Shown here: in pieces, positions 1-11,986 of the stretch
Numbering within the stretch: the first letter of the stretch is position 1
Layout of the letters: each line of letters starts with the position of its first letter
Assembly: GCA_963971425.1 (NCBI GenBank)
Contig: OZ020526.1
Coordinates: 4,801,976-4,865,975, forward strand
DNA from: Bryoerythrophyllum caledonicum
Taxonomy: Eukaryota; Streptophyta; Bryopsida; Pottiales; Pottiaceae
DNA: 64,000 nucleotides
Direction of reading: 5' to 3'
The notes under the pieces: model-generated
What the model was told of the DNA's origin: nothing
Seen by the model: only the letters and a program-made list of their open reading frames with translations
Databases searched by the model: none
Program-made: the position numbers and the translations under genes

Positions 1-205
1 ATTTTAAGAAATACGTTTAGCCAAATCCAACCCCCGGGTATGGTGTTTAGGGAGGAAAAGAAAAAAGAAAACGTCCTAGAGCAATAATGAAATGAAAACC
101 TTGTCATGTTCAAATGTTCAGATTATAAATTTTATGAAAATTTAGCTTTGTGGAGAAAGGTTTTGGTGATCTCATAAAATTCTTTCATGCATAAGAGGGT
201 ACCTT

Positions 206-1138
206 TTAACCCTAAAAAGGACCACGACCACTTTCGCTCTAAAACCAGTCCAAAATTGCCACTGCCAAAAAGAGACATGAAAATCACATTTTAAAGTGAA
301 TTTCCGATTCTCAAACATAAGATCTTAAAATTGACTTCTATATCAACATGCCTCAAAATTTTGGTTGCAATCCACCGCACGGACTGATAGATTTTAGTGT
401 TTAAAGTCAAAACAATGGTTCATTTTCTTCCCTGCGTTGAGTAGATCAACAGACTTTGACTTCACTTTGTATCAAATTTTTGCATTGTACAAGGTCTAAA
501 TCTCTTACCATTGTCTTAAGCATGATGTTATTTCCCAACACACCAATTTTTAGAGGTAAAAAAGGGGTGTAGCATATTCAAAACAAGTGTGCAAGGAGTG
601 GAAGTTCAAAAATTGCCATTTCTCGTTTTATTTTTTTGTGAACTACGTATGTATTCAAATGATAATCCAAACGGTCAATAAGAAGGTTTTCACCACATAT
701 TGTTGTAGAAAAAATAAAGAGTGAAAAATATGAAGATCTCTAGGTTTTATGTAGAAAAGATGAATTTTTTTGCCCTCGTTGCCCAAAAATGTGTGAAAAT
801 GTTTGACTTGGAATAAAATGTCTTTTTACACTAAAGACAAGAGTTTTTTTTGAAAATATCCAGAGAAGGAAATATTCTTTATGTGTGAAAAATCTCAATG
901 TCAATAGAAACTTTTGTCAAAAAATTTGGAGGTGCCCAGTGTCCCCACTTTTGGCTTTAAGTGGTACTAACTTTCAAACCACAAATCCAAAAAATAAAAT
1001 AAAAATATGTCCACAAAGCTCTTATCAGAGGCAATCTAGAATAAAAATTTCAGAGAAAAAGGATTTTTTTTCGAATTTTAGGAACCTGCCCAGAATCAGA
1101 AATCCCCCCAAAGGAGACTTTGGTCATATAGGGGTTAA
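206..1138 (+). repeat. Family A TIR element, copy 1
   Basis: A dispersed element of about 930 bp that begins TTAACCC and ends GGGGTTAA, so its ends are short inverted repeats. It shares long internal blocks with the copies at 2974-3747, 19221-20176 and, inverted, 30686-31641: the CCGCACGGA block, a ten-T-rich stretch, and the block ending in GAACCTGCCC. No coding capacity is visible. It is probably a non-autonomous DNA transposon. The superfamily is not clear, because the target duplication cannot be separated from the TTAA ends. Confidence 0.6.
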
Positions 1139-1925
1139 ACAAAACTTAATCAAGAGTCATTTGTAGGCCAACTTAACCCTTTACCACCTTTGTGGACTAG
1201 GAGCTAACGAGAGAATCTACGGTGGTAATAGATTACACATAATATAATTTATACAGCGGTACATTTCACTTCACATAAATAATTGTAGTTTGTCAATGCC
1301 TGCATCATTTGAAGATCCGACAATTGAATTGGAAACCTCTCTCAGACTCCAAGTGCGTTATCAGAAATGGGATGACAACCGGCAATTGCACTGAAAGATA
1401 CAACACCGAAAGCACCAAAAACGACCATGTCAGGGCCTTGTAGGCGTTAAAGGGTTAAAGCTACCAACTTTGGATGCTTAGATGCGCATTTCATGCACAA
1501 ATATTCCAGTTGAGAGCACTCATTGATATGTGGTAATCAGTGTTAGAAAAATATGAAGAACATGAGAATCCACCTCCTAGTTTGAATGGTTGATACTTCT
1601 TCTAATTTCTTCAAAACAAGAAGGATGCATATGTCTCTTTTGTACAAACGAATTCATGTCGTTTACATCCAATAAAATACATCAAAAAAATATTTCAATA
1701 TTATGTCGTTTTGGGTATGAGTATAACTAACAATCTAACTCCTTTTGATAGTGGAAATGTATGTTACTAGGTGAATCCTGTCACAACAAACTTTTTGGAT
1801 TGTATCTGGTTGCCATGTATTTTATTTTCTTTAATTCTAAAACCCTTCCACGGGAAATTTAATCTTTGGAGGAACATGTCCTGGGACTTTTTTGGGGACC
1901 TTCTGTAAAATCACCACCGACCCAA
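1139..1925 (+). repeat. Family C repeat, copy 1, interrupted by a MITE
   Basis: The stretches 1139-1172 and 1459-1925 match 14942-15539 in the same order: TAATC.AGAGTC, then CTTTGGATGCTT, then AGAATCCACC, then CCTTCCA.GGGAAATTTAAT, then GTAAAATCACCAC. In copy 1 the match is broken at 1173-1458 by a complete family B element, while the copy at 14.9 kb runs through. This shows the element and its empty site within one window. No protein is recognised. Confidence 0.55.
1173..1458 (+). mobile_element. Family B MITE with 11-bp TIRs
   Basis: This 286-bp element starts TTAACCCTTTA and ends TAAAGGGTTAA, perfect 11-bp terminal inverted repeats. The TIR similarity continues imperfectly inwards (CACC near the left end, GGCG near the right). 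Internal sequence around TTGTCAATGCCTGCATCA matches the elements at 25.3-27.0 kb. It lies inside a family C repeat whose intact copy is at 14.95 kb, so insertion is well supported. The TTA at the boundary would fit a PIF/Harbinger-type target, but this is inference. Confidence 0.65.
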
Positions 1926-2364
1926 GCCCTCATTGTTAAGTAAACATGGCTAATGCGCAACAACCCACACATTAAAAACACTCATGCTCACTACACTAAC
2001 TTATGATGTTTAGTGTATCCTCACTACAATCAGCCTACAAGAACATGTGTTACAACAACTATTTTTATCAACCCTTCAACGGTGAGATGGTTGTTTTTGG
2101 GTCAATTTGGGTATGTTTCTAGTGAGATTTCCTTGTGTGTAAGTTGGGTGCAACTTTTTTGGTTGAAACTTGTCTCACAATAGTGAACATCTTTCAAATG
2201 GAGCAATTACTGGGCGGATTGGTGCAAGCATTGGAGGCCTACAATGATTTCTGTGAAGTGGAGTCAACGTGGAATGTACTCAATGTGTAGATGCTCATGT
2301 GCATTATCTACTAGTTCTAGGGCAAGATCTATTACACTAATAATCGCCATATTTAGTGGGTGGT
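1926..2364. other. AT-rich spacer, nothing recognised
   Basis: No open frame, tRNA or named repeat was recognised here. Short TTTAGTG/CACTAA motifs around 1990-2030 echo the ends of family E and the 5.6-kb foldback element, so old repeat debris is likely. Confidence 0.4.
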
Positions 2365-2562
2365 AGTGAGTGTACCTATTGGTGGCCACCCACTAAACAT
2401 GGCAGCACACTTTGAAAAATTCATAACTAATGCACATATCATCGGAAAAGTATGAAACCACTTAGGTTGAAATTGTAATTCCAATAGCTATCACTGAAAA
2501 ATAAGTGTATTATAATATGCTCTTTCCATATAGGCACATTTGCTTAACCTATTGGTTCTGGG
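2365..2562 (+). repeat. Family D repeat, copy 1
   Basis: About 190 bp running from CTATTGGTGGCCACCCACTA through CTCTTTCCATATAGGCACAT. Close relatives occur at 9178-9362, 9608-9795, 24650-24845 and inverted at 32556-32750. All carry the CATGGCA(A/G)CACACTTTGAAA block and the TTGGGTTGAAATTGTAATTC block. The uniform length and lack of coding suggest a MITE- or SINE-sized element. Its termini are not defined. Confidence 0.55.
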
Positions 2563-2973
2563 GGATTTGCCTTATAAGAGTCGGCCTCCTCGTATTGCAC
2601 ATTCCCAGACCAAAACCATTTCATTATAGCAACCGCTCTTTATAGCAAGCAAGACAAAGAAGGTTGTTGTAGAGGGAGTTGAGTGTATATGATTTGAAAG
2701 TGTCATAAATTGTTGATTATTGTTCTTACCTTTCATGAAGATTTTTACTAAGAGCAAAACTATCTATACTACACCAAACACTAAACATAGTATCAATGCA
2801 TTAGTATTGTAGGTGATAAAAGATGTAGACCACATCAATTTTGGTTTTAGAATAGAATTAATGTGGATACATTTCAACGTGTGTCATGCCACTCACTGCC
2901 ACCTCACCGCCACACACTACCAAATATCTTCCACTCCTCGCCGCTCACCGCCACCTCTCCATCAATCTACACT

Positions 2974-3747
2974 AAGCTCTAAAGGCCCAAGGCATTTTCA
3001 CACCAAAAACACTTCAAAATTGTTCCTTCTACTGCAATGAGTAAGGAGGAAAATAAAAGTTAATATATCTACATAAAATCGTAGGATCCAAATTTAGACT
3101 TATCAAGTAATGTCCACCAAAAATTTCATAAAATTTGACCACACGGATTAAAAGATTATAGTTTTTGAATTGGAAAAATGGTTCATTTTCTTTCGTGCGT
3201 CGGGTGGATCAACAAACTCTTACTTCACTTGGTGTCAAATTTTTGCACTACTCAAGGTCTAAATTCATTACCATCAGCTTAATCATGATCTTAGTTCCTT
3301 GAACACCAATTTTTAGAGGTAAAGAAGGGGTGTAGCATATCCAAAACAATTGTGCAAGTAGTGGAGGCTCTGAAATTGACAATTCACGTATATTTTTTTG
3401 TGAATTGAATATATTATTGAATGAGAATCCAAACAGTCGGTAAGAACTTTTACACGACATCTTGTACTAGAGAAAATGAAATGTTAAAAGAAATGAAGAT
3501 CTCTAAGTTTTATGTGGACAAGAAGAAGTTTTTTGGTAGTGTGCTTGACAATGTGTGACAATGTGTAAAAAAGTTTGACTTGGGTAAATGTGCTATTTTT
3601 CACTGAAGTCGATATGAAAGGAAATAAATTGTTCAAAGCTTTAGTAATGTCCATCCACAAAGAAGAATGTTATAAATTGACACCATAGGAACCTGCCCAA
3701 ACCTTCAAAGAGTCTCATGAGGGAACTCTTGGGCCTCTAGGGGTTAA
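2974..3747 (+). repeat. Family A TIR element, copy 2
   Basis: Begins TCTAAAGGCCCAAGGCATTT and ends TTGGGCCTCTAGGGGTTAAC. The ends are inverted repeats built on (T)AAAGGCCCAAG / CTTGGGCCT. Internal blocks match copies 1, 3 and 4 collinearly. It is shorter than the other copies through internal deletions. No protein is encoded. Confidence 0.6.
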
Positions 3748-5626
3748 CTTTGTGTCAAGAGCTTTGAAACATCCCACAGTATTTTCTAAGGTACATGATT
3801 CAATGTGGGTTGAGAATTGAAGTGGACCACTGTAATCTATGTACACAAGAATTAGAGGATATTTTTTGAAATAGTCTGGCCCACATTATATGCAAAGAAC
3901 GATGTACTCAAAGAGGGTGAACATTGTTGGTAAAAATCAATTCACGGGGAGGAAAAACTTGTAGCATTTATAAATCCATATACCCCAGTCTGTATACACT
4001 AAACATGTAATCAAGTGATCACAACCTCACACTCAAGTCCAGAATTCAACAACTCAAATGATTGATATTTCCATGTTAGAATGGCCAGAGCCATAGCCCA
4101 ATGAAACCACGGCAGAGCATGGAATTTAAAATAAGCACTTCTATATGGACATGTGGAGTGCGGTCATATTCATAGAATGCATTGATTATATACATACCTC
4201 GATCCTCAATAATGAAATGGATGGATGGAAAGAGCACACATGGTTGCCAAAGCAGATGAGACAAATGAGGTATCTGGACTTGCCCGTGTCCTATCCCCTC
4301 TCACTTCTTTCCTTCTACCTTTTCACACTTCAAAATTGTGTAGAGTGCAAAAGAAACACATAGTCTTCAATTCCGTCTCCAATGAGGAGATCTTAATCTA
4401 TACTACTAAAACCACATGCTCACTAAAAACTTCAAAAACATTGATTGCACACACTGAAAATTAGAGAATTTTTAAAATAGAATAAAATAAATCTTCCTGG
4501 TGTTGAAAGGATCAACTGACTTTGACTTCACTTGGTGTTGAATTCTTACGTTATAAAAGCTCTTAAGCTTATACCATTATGATGTACATGATGTTATTCC
4601 TTGTATATTACCAAAATCTAGGAAGTCAAGCATTGTTTGTAAAGTTAAGCAATGCTGAGAGAAAAAGAAGTGCAATTTATTCTTCTAATTATAATAATCC
4701 ATTATGTAATTTGAAAATCTAAATGGTTAGAACCAAGGTTCATGCTTTTTCCTGAAGTAGGAAGATAAAATACAAAGAACTTCAAGATCTCTGTGTTTTA
4801 TGAGGAAATGAAGTTTTTCCTTTGTGCCTTGCTTGAAAAAGGCAAGAAAAATTTGTCTTGTCTTGGAGTGAAAGTTTTGCATTATAGATTGGATGATTTT
4901 AATTTTTAAAATAACAATCTCAAATAAAATAATGTTACTTCCTTGTATCATAAATATAATATTTTAGAAGGTCATAGGATTTTTTTTAATGATGGCGTAA
5001 TTTTGTTTCTTCCATAGGTCCATTGAGAATAGTAATTATGGCCCCACGTACAGTTCACCCTCTTTAAATGTTACCTCTTTATATGTTATAACCTCATATA
5101 TGTTATGCAAATTACACTCCCTTAAAATTTAAACTATCAGGTGTTATGACATGTTCTACTCCCTACTTTGTTAATTTTAATTTTATAAGAATTAAAGTTG
5201 GTCAAATTAGAGAAATGATGGGGCACTAGATAGGGGCAAGGGCAATAAAAATGACCAGGTAGAATGCGGTTTAGGATTTAGGGTGATTGTTGGATGAAAA
5301 TTATCATGATGGATGAAACTATTGGATGAAAACGGGTAGAACGAATTAGTTGAAAATTTGATATGTGTTATTTTTGATATGTGTTACGATTTTCCGACTC
5401 CCCACCATTAACATTTAAAGAGGATGGACTGTAATAATTTCCTACTTGGCCTTTATTTAGTTACTATTTTGCTTTCTTAGTTACCCCTTGTCCCTCTTTT
5501 TCCCCTTAGCTCCTACATGTCCTATATTCATTTTCTTCTTGGTTCCTACATCTCCTTTTGCCTTTTCTCAACCCTCAAGACAATTGTTGCAGAATTTTAT
5601 GCATATCACAAATGATTTATAAGTAC
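3748..5626. other. Repeat-derived AT-rich region without recognised genes
   Basis: Only short chance frames are present. At 4260-4700 some sequence resembles family A interior (CTTTGACTTCACTTGGTGTT, then a decayed continuation), so part of it is an old fragment. A TCTATACTACTAAAA motif at 4397 looks like a Helitron 5' end, but no matching 3' end was found nearby. Confidence 0.35.
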
Positions 5627-5847
5627 TACACTAAATATCACTTTTAGTGTAGTGCCCAATAAATGACTTGTAAATGCAATAAATTTTTACTCTTGATGCC
5701 AATTTTTACCAAGAGCACAACTCTCTATAGTATTCAAATAAAAGGATCATTATAATCATAGTTGGTAAAAGTATTCACTTAAAGTAAAAACTTATAGCAT
5801 TTACAAGTCATTTACTGGGCGCTACACTAAAAGTGATATTTAGTGTA
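5627..5847. mobile_element. Foldback element with 64-bp inverted arms
   Basis: The left arm 5627-5690 and right arm 5784-5847 are inverted copies of each other, with about four mismatches over 64 bp. Both ends are TACACTAAATATCACTTTTA in inverted orientation, and 93 bp separate the arms. This is the layout of a foldback or long-TIR MITE. The same TACACTAAA motif borders family E at 21.56 and 31.94 kb, which suggests related termini. Confidence 0.7.
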
Positions 5848-8800
5848 CTATCATCATCACCATTATTCTCATTATTTTTTTTATAGTTACTTAACTCTCC
5901 AATCATGAAGTAGATTCTTATAGAATTTTGCCTATTTTGTTTAGTTTCTTTTACTTGATTTTTCAATAATTTTGGATCAGTTTTGGGTTACGAGATAAAA
6001 ACAAATAAAGTGAGTTTGGAGCTCTTTTTGGACCCAACTATATATTATAAGTGTATTTTAACTCTAGAAGGACTAAGACAAAACACACACTTCAAAACTT
6101 TTGTACAGTGTCAATATAAAACATCCCCATATAATGATCCTTCTCTACTTGTGACTTTAGGTTGAATATTATTAGATGAATACATCACAAATATGATACA
6201 ATGATCATTTTTATCCTACCACGAGAATATCATATTGATTGAAATGAATTAGATATTTTGATTCATCACCATTTTACAAAGTTAGCACTCTATGTTTTCT
6301 TGATAAAATCAAACTTTTTGCACTTTGAATAGTTTCACTTCTCACCATTACAACGAGTATGATGTAAGGTACTTGTCATTGGGCTTTAGTTGTAGTAGAG
6401 ATATCTAAGACATCCAAACAATCATGCAACAAGAAGAGGTCCAAGATGAAAGAACTTACAGTTGTTGATATTTGATTTGTTGCATAGTTGAATTTTCATG
6501 AATATTTAAATTCAAACCATGAACATAACGACTTTGATTTTCTCTCCAAGCTAGATTTATTATGAAAGATGCTATGATTCTATATGTAGAGAAAGATTGT
6601 TTACTTTTATAACATAGTGAAAAGACTCACACTTAATACTTAATACAATGTAGGAAGGTTTCTTTAGCAAAATCTTCATGAACATCATGTTGGTTATTAG
6701 TATACAAAATCTCAAAAGTAAGTGGAGGGGTTAGCATGAAAGCCAAAGTTGCCGATCATTCTTTTATGGTGGCATAACTTTTTCATGTATTAAAAAAAAA
6801 AGTATTATCCCAAAAGTATTATCCCAAAAGTGCTTACAATTCTCCTCATTCACTAAAAACTCCAAAAATGATCCTCAAAATTGACATCATATGAACAAAC
6901 AAATACTCCATTCATGTTGACACTAAATTTGGTGTATCTGTAGAGGAGGAGTACAAACTGCATACAATTTTTTTGCAAGCTCAATTTTTATAAAATCTGA
7001 ATTTTAGAAGAACCATTTTGGATATCCTAGCAAAAGTAAAATTCCATAGTAATTTTGCTACCAAACAGTAATTCTCCAATGCAATAATGAGAAAGCCATG
7101 CTGGATAAAGGAAGAAGACTCCCCATTCCAAAAAGTATGTGGCTAAAAACAAAATGTAGACATTCACATGTTTCTATAATTAAAAAATAACAATATCTCG
7201 TTTTCCCGGATGAGCACATCCTTCACTAACAGCACCAACTGATGGCAAATATGCCATGATTAGAGGATATGTCTGACTCTCTGCCCATGTAAAGCACTTT
7301 CATTCATAATTTGGTGATGGAACTGTTGCGCTTTTCAGCTCCTTCAGAAGTAAGTTATATTGAATAGTAATGCAATGGCCAGTCTGCCCACAGTGTAACC
7401 AGATCATGCATGAGTACTTACGATCATGTTGATTGAATTGTCAGGGGATCCATGAGTCTCTCTTATTCCATGGCAACCCGATCATGCGTCACGTCAAGAC
7501 AATTGATGTTTTCGAGTTTTTACACATCTACCCTTTGGAATACCCCCATGTAACTTTCTCTGGCTACCCTACTTCGTGGGTCAATTTCGTACATAATGAA
7601 CTTGTAGTGGAGAATGTCCAACTTTTTGGGAATATTTAAGTGATTTGTCTAGGTGATACCCGCTATGCCAAAGTCACCCTTTGAAGAAAAGAGGTGCAAC
7701 TACATTAACGGCTACAGTTCTTTGAAATTTTAGCACCCAACCACATTGAAAACTACTAGTTTCAATGCATGTGATACAAAATGCAAATAAATACTATTTT
7801 TACATATCTAACCATAGGATCTTGTACTAGGACTGTACAAGTGCATGTGGTAATTTTTTTGGTCAGTTTGACCGCACGGATTGAAAGATATTAGCCTTTG
7901 AAGTGAGACATAAACTCTTCTTGAGGTCATATTGAACACCTTCAACAAACCTTTGACCACCTTCAATTGCAAATTTTTGCACTTCCGGTCGTGATTTTAA
8001 AACTTCAACTGAAAAAGGATCATGTTAGACACATGTGGACCAAGTTTAAGAGGGGTAGAAGATGTCCTTAAAAATAGAATTTTCCTAAACCATAGGATTT
8101 TATGTGATGAGAATTAAGAAAACACTGACAAGTTTTGCAAAAAACATATCCTTCTCATATTTTTGAAACTCAAAAATCCCTATGGTAGATGCCAAAGGTT
8201 TCCATTTCCTTTCCAAGAGGAATTTTTCAATTTAAAAATTGAACCAAAAACTCCAATTTCTATTGATTTAGAATTAATTAAAGTTTTGCTACACTATATG
8301 TCATAAATGACACTAAAATGCTGCACTATTTGTATATGTCCGTGAAAATTGTTGTAACTTTTGAATTGTCAGATGGATTTCTAAAAAAATAAAATGTCAA
8401 CAATAAAAATTGCCCATTCAACAATAAAATCTCAAAAAGTCATGCCAGAATTTGAGATTGAGGGACTGAATTGGAACTCAACTTGTCTACCAAAGGGGAC
8501 AATTATCCTTTAGGGGCTAAAATAAACACCAAGAACTTTGGTGTACTTGGGGCTTCAATGTTTGGTATAGTTTGGCAGTTCTTGGTATTCACCTTTAGTG
8601 CTGTTGCACTCTTGTCCTACTAGTAATATCCTAAAAATGGTTTTTATCGTGCTATCTCATGTCCTAACACTTAATGAAACTTTTATTAATTGGCTAAAAA
8701 TAGATTCATTATGCAAGCATCACAGTTTGGAGATTTTGAAGAATATAATGTCCCCTAAGACAGGTCGGCCCATTTCCATCCACTTCTATACCCTTCTTCA

Positions 8801-9130
8801 ATTTTAAGGCAAAAATGTTGGTTGTCATTATATGACTTGTGTATTGACCAATGAATCTATAAATGATGTAATGATCAACTACATTTCCTCCTTGAAATCT
8901 ACAAATGATATAGAATTGGGTGTTATTGGGCTGACCTTTACCTTTCTTAGGTATTGGGCTGACCTTTACCTTTCTTAGGTATTGGGCTGACCGTTAACCT
9001 AACGAAAACCCATAACAAATGCTTATAAAATTGGGGTATATCCAACCCACTTCCACCCCATTACCACCAATTCAGCTCCAAATATTGGTTTGCTTTAAGT
9101 CATGGTCTCCGGGCTTTTGGTCTACCTTAC
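5848..9130. other. AT-rich intergenic region, mostly unrecognised
   Basis: No convincing gene was found. The 68-codon frame at 7433-7639 is not family-like. Its end (7583-7660) resembles 41908-41990, including GTGATTTGTCTA-type sequence, so it is part of a dispersed repeat. The stretch 7860-8530 carries family A-like pieces (GACCGCACGGATTGAAAGAT; CTTTAGGGGCTAAAAT at the right edge). A duplicated stretch containing GGGCTGACCTTTACCTTTCT lies at 8927-8990. Confidence 0.35.
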
Positions 9131-9131
9131 A

Positions 9132-9795
9132 GAGATATCTATTGGTGACCACAAAGATATCTACTGGTGACCACAAAGATACATATTGGTGGCCACTGGC
9201 TAAACATGGCAACACACTTTGAAAATTCATAACTAATTGCATATCATTGGAAAAATGTGAAACGACTTGGGTTGAAATTGTAATTCTCTTGACTATCACT
9301 AAAAAATGCAATATTGATTGTTCTCTCCATATATGCACATTCTTTATCTTGTCGATTATGGGGGTACACCTTAATACTAGTCCCTATACCTTAATACTAG
9401 TACCTATACAAGGGAAGAGAAGTTCTTATGCCAGGATGGCAAGTTCCATCATAACAAGTAATTCAAGTTCTAATACCAGTACCGCAACCCCTCCCATAAC
9501 CAACTACATCCGGTAACCAACAACTAAAAAATTGGGGTACACACAACCCACTTCCATTCAATTCCAAATGGAAGTTTGGTGTCAGTCACGACCCCTCAAT
9601 GTTGGTCAAGGGGTACCTATATGCGGCCACCAACGAAACATGGCAACAAACTTTGAAAATTCACAACTAATTCCCATTTGATCAGAAAAATATGAAATCA
9701 CTTGGGTTGAAATTGTAAGTCTTTCGGTTATCACTCAAAAATAACGAATCATTATTTTTTCTCTCCATATACGCAGATTACTGAACACCTGATTA
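9132..9795 (+). repeat. Two family D copies with a short tandem repeat
   Basis: Family D copies lie at about 9178-9362 and 9608-9795. The first is preceded by a roughly 23-bp tandem repeat of the AGATATCTATTGGTGACCAC type (9132-9195, three units) that grades into the D start. The DNA between them holds a duplicated CCTTAATACTAGTACCTATA-like phrase. No gene is visible. Confidence 0.5.
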
Positions 9796-10403
9796 AGGTT
9801 TGATACCATCGCTGATCAGTGAGGAAAAGGTTGGAAAAAAGATCAGGACGCGCAGCAGCATCTTCTTCCAGCTGAGTCCCTCCGCAGGCAGGTTGCGGTC
9901 ATAACATCGATGGCCTATTTTGTGCATGAGATATGTCGCAGAACCCGATTTGGGAGCAGCAGCTCTCGCCAATAATGTGCGAGATCCAATTTGCTCTCAA
10001 AGTCACTCCCTGAAAGCCTGTTTTGCCGATAAAGTGGACATGGAAGCGCCGTGAGCTGGAGCCCTTTTTCGACTGCTTGCCCCCGCTGTCCATGTGCATC
10101 ACTCGCGCCCTCTTGAGGGAAAGGAGACCAAAAGTAGTTTTGACTTACACTCATGCCACTCCCTTCAACTCGTCCAAGCTTTATGAGACCGCCAAGTATG
10201 AATCTAGCTGTGCTTCTGTGTGAGCGACCATCTTCTGTGTTTTCACTTTCACTCTGGATTAGCCGTTTTCCAGCTCTTCTTATTATAGTGAATTTTTGTT
10301 TACTTGTGGGAGAAGATTTTGATTTGTAGGAAGACAACTGTGCTCTCCGAAGGAATCTGGCGTGAATAAAGTGGTTGTCCGCTTTCCCATTGAGCCCATT
10401 CGA
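9796..10403. other. GC-richer segment of unknown nature
   Basis: Base composition rises here and long open frames appear on the minus strand (166 codons ending at 9915, 67 codons ending at 9899). Neither shows a recognisable domain, and they overlap each other in different frames. Position 10330-10387 carries a block shared with 14884-14934 and 63707-63770 (see the hairpin module). This may be a captured or decayed exon fragment, but no function is claimed. Confidence 0.3.
10330..10387 (-). repeat. Dispersed hairpin module, diverged copy
   Basis: Read on the minus strand, it contains CACTTTATTCACGCC followed by TTCCTTCGGAGA. The copies at 14884-14934 (-) and 63707-63770 (+) share the same order. 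The palindromic CGCCGG/CCGGCG arms seen in the other two copies are eroded here. Confidence 0.45.
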
Positions 10404-11092
10404 GATGTTTCTCATCCCCTAAAGGACCAAGTGTCCCATTGGCGGACAATTTTTTTCACCTTGTTCGTAATTATCTTTCAATCCTTACAATTGAAACTCA
10501 CAAAATGTCTACTGCATCGTCTTAAATAATTTTAGAAGAAGATTCTACGATTACATACTTAAAAAGTTAATCTTGGCAGTTTTTAATTTCTAAAGTAGTG
10601 GTTCCCCTAAAATTGGGCGTGAGGTTATTCTAAGACAAGGTAGAAATATCATTAACCCCTATAAGACCAAGGCATTTAAGAGAAATCTCAACTCTATTGA
10701 ACAAAATTTGCCAAGGTGAACTTCTGAGAATGAAATCATAGGATCTTATAAAATCATATGAGATAATGTAGTAAAAAAATTATGAATTTTGACTATGCGG
10801 ATTGAAAGATAACTGCAATAAAAGGGAAGAACATTGTCCCCTTGTATAACACTAGGTCCTCTAGGGGTTAACTCCTACATTACCAAGTGTCATCTCGAGG
10901 GACAATTTTTCCCCCTCATCTTGATTGTAATTATTTTTCAATCAATATGGTCAAAACTCATAAATTTATTACCACGTCATCTTACATAAGTTTAGAAGAA
11001 GATCCTACGATTACGTGCTCAAAAAGTTCATCTTAGAAACTTTCAATCAATGGAGTAAGGATTCCTCTAAATTGCCTTGGTCCTTCAGGATA
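10404..11092. repeat. Tandem-like family A-related repeats
   Basis: Begins CCCCTAAAGGACCAAG and ends CTTGGTCCTTCAGG, inverted termini related to family A. Two roughly 215-bp units (about 10404-10620 and 10862-11080) share TTAGAAGAAGAT.CTACGATTA and AAAAAGTT.ATCTT. Between them is a 218-bp piece (10652-10869) bounded by TTAACCCCTA and CTAGGGGTTAA. The region appears to be one composite or nested element next to the COL gene. Confidence 0.5.
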
Positions 11093-11986
11093 TAATACAA
11101 ACGAAGTCATCCTCATCACCTAACCAGGTAAAAAGCTTGCCTCGCCCACCGTTTCACCGCAAAGCCTCCCCAGTAAACGTGAAACCACTTCTTCCCCTAA
11201 AGTTCATACTTCAAGTCACTATCCTAAACCGGATAAACAGCAACAAAAGCACTTCCAACATAGAAACTCCGCAACGAACGCGGCGAACACGCACAGCGAG
11301 AAACGGATGACGACGACGAAGCAGACTCACTGCTCTACAAGCACGAGGACCTCATCCACGCCGGAGGAACATTTCCTATCGTTTGACACGGACGAGATTG
11401 ATGTCTAGATTTGACAGACCATCATCCACGTTGACGGTACATTGTTCACTTGAGTCCAGACTCCAGTCCTCTCTACACAAAAAATCTGCCCACGCTTACA
11501 ATATTAGCCCCCGTCATAAACTCAGCCTGCAGGCATCTCCGTCAGTCCCCGAAAAGCACTCAGTCTGCTCCAAAAAGAAAGAAAATAATAAACTAGCAGA
11601 ATAACGAACAGTAGTCCTCCTGAGAGAATTCTTATACCGCTTCTTCCCTGTCCAACTTTCCCACTCCACTCAGCTCGAGAGTAGTGTAGAACTTCAAGTT
11701 GTAGTGTTGGAAAGGTGTTGGTTTTGGTGCTTGTCAAGGTTCTAGTACTGGTACTGGTGTGGTTTAGTGGGGGTTTATCTTGTGAATATTGGAAAAGGAC
11801 TGATTGCGACAGTTTTTGGAGGTTGAATTGGGGGAGGTGTACGTCGAGTGCATGCGTGCTCACATTGAGCTGAATTTGTCGACGTTGAAGCCCTGGAGTG
11901 AGTGGGAGGGAGGAGTTGAGGGGGTTGGGATTGTGGCATTTGATGGCTGGTTGAGCCTGGGAGAGAGTTAGAGTCTGCAGTGGATC
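11093..11986 (+). promoter_or_regulatory. Upstream region of the COL gene
   Basis: This 0.9-kb stretch between the repeat edge and the COL start codon has mixed composition, with a GT-rich, T-rich leader from about 11690 to 11980. It presumably contains the promoter and 5' UTR. No clear TATA box or other defined element was identified, and the transcription start is not visible. The long antisense frame covering this region and exon 1 is a by-product of the GC-rich exon. Confidence 0.35.

Noticed and set aside
4397-4425. Possible Helitron 5' end (TCTATACTACTAAAA)
   Set aside because: No matching hairpin plus CTRR 3' end was found downstream at a reasonable distance.
9915-10415. 166-codon minus-strand frame in GC-richer DNA
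   Set aside because: No recognisable domain. It runs across the repeat boundary and the hairpin module, and overlaps another frame on the same strand.
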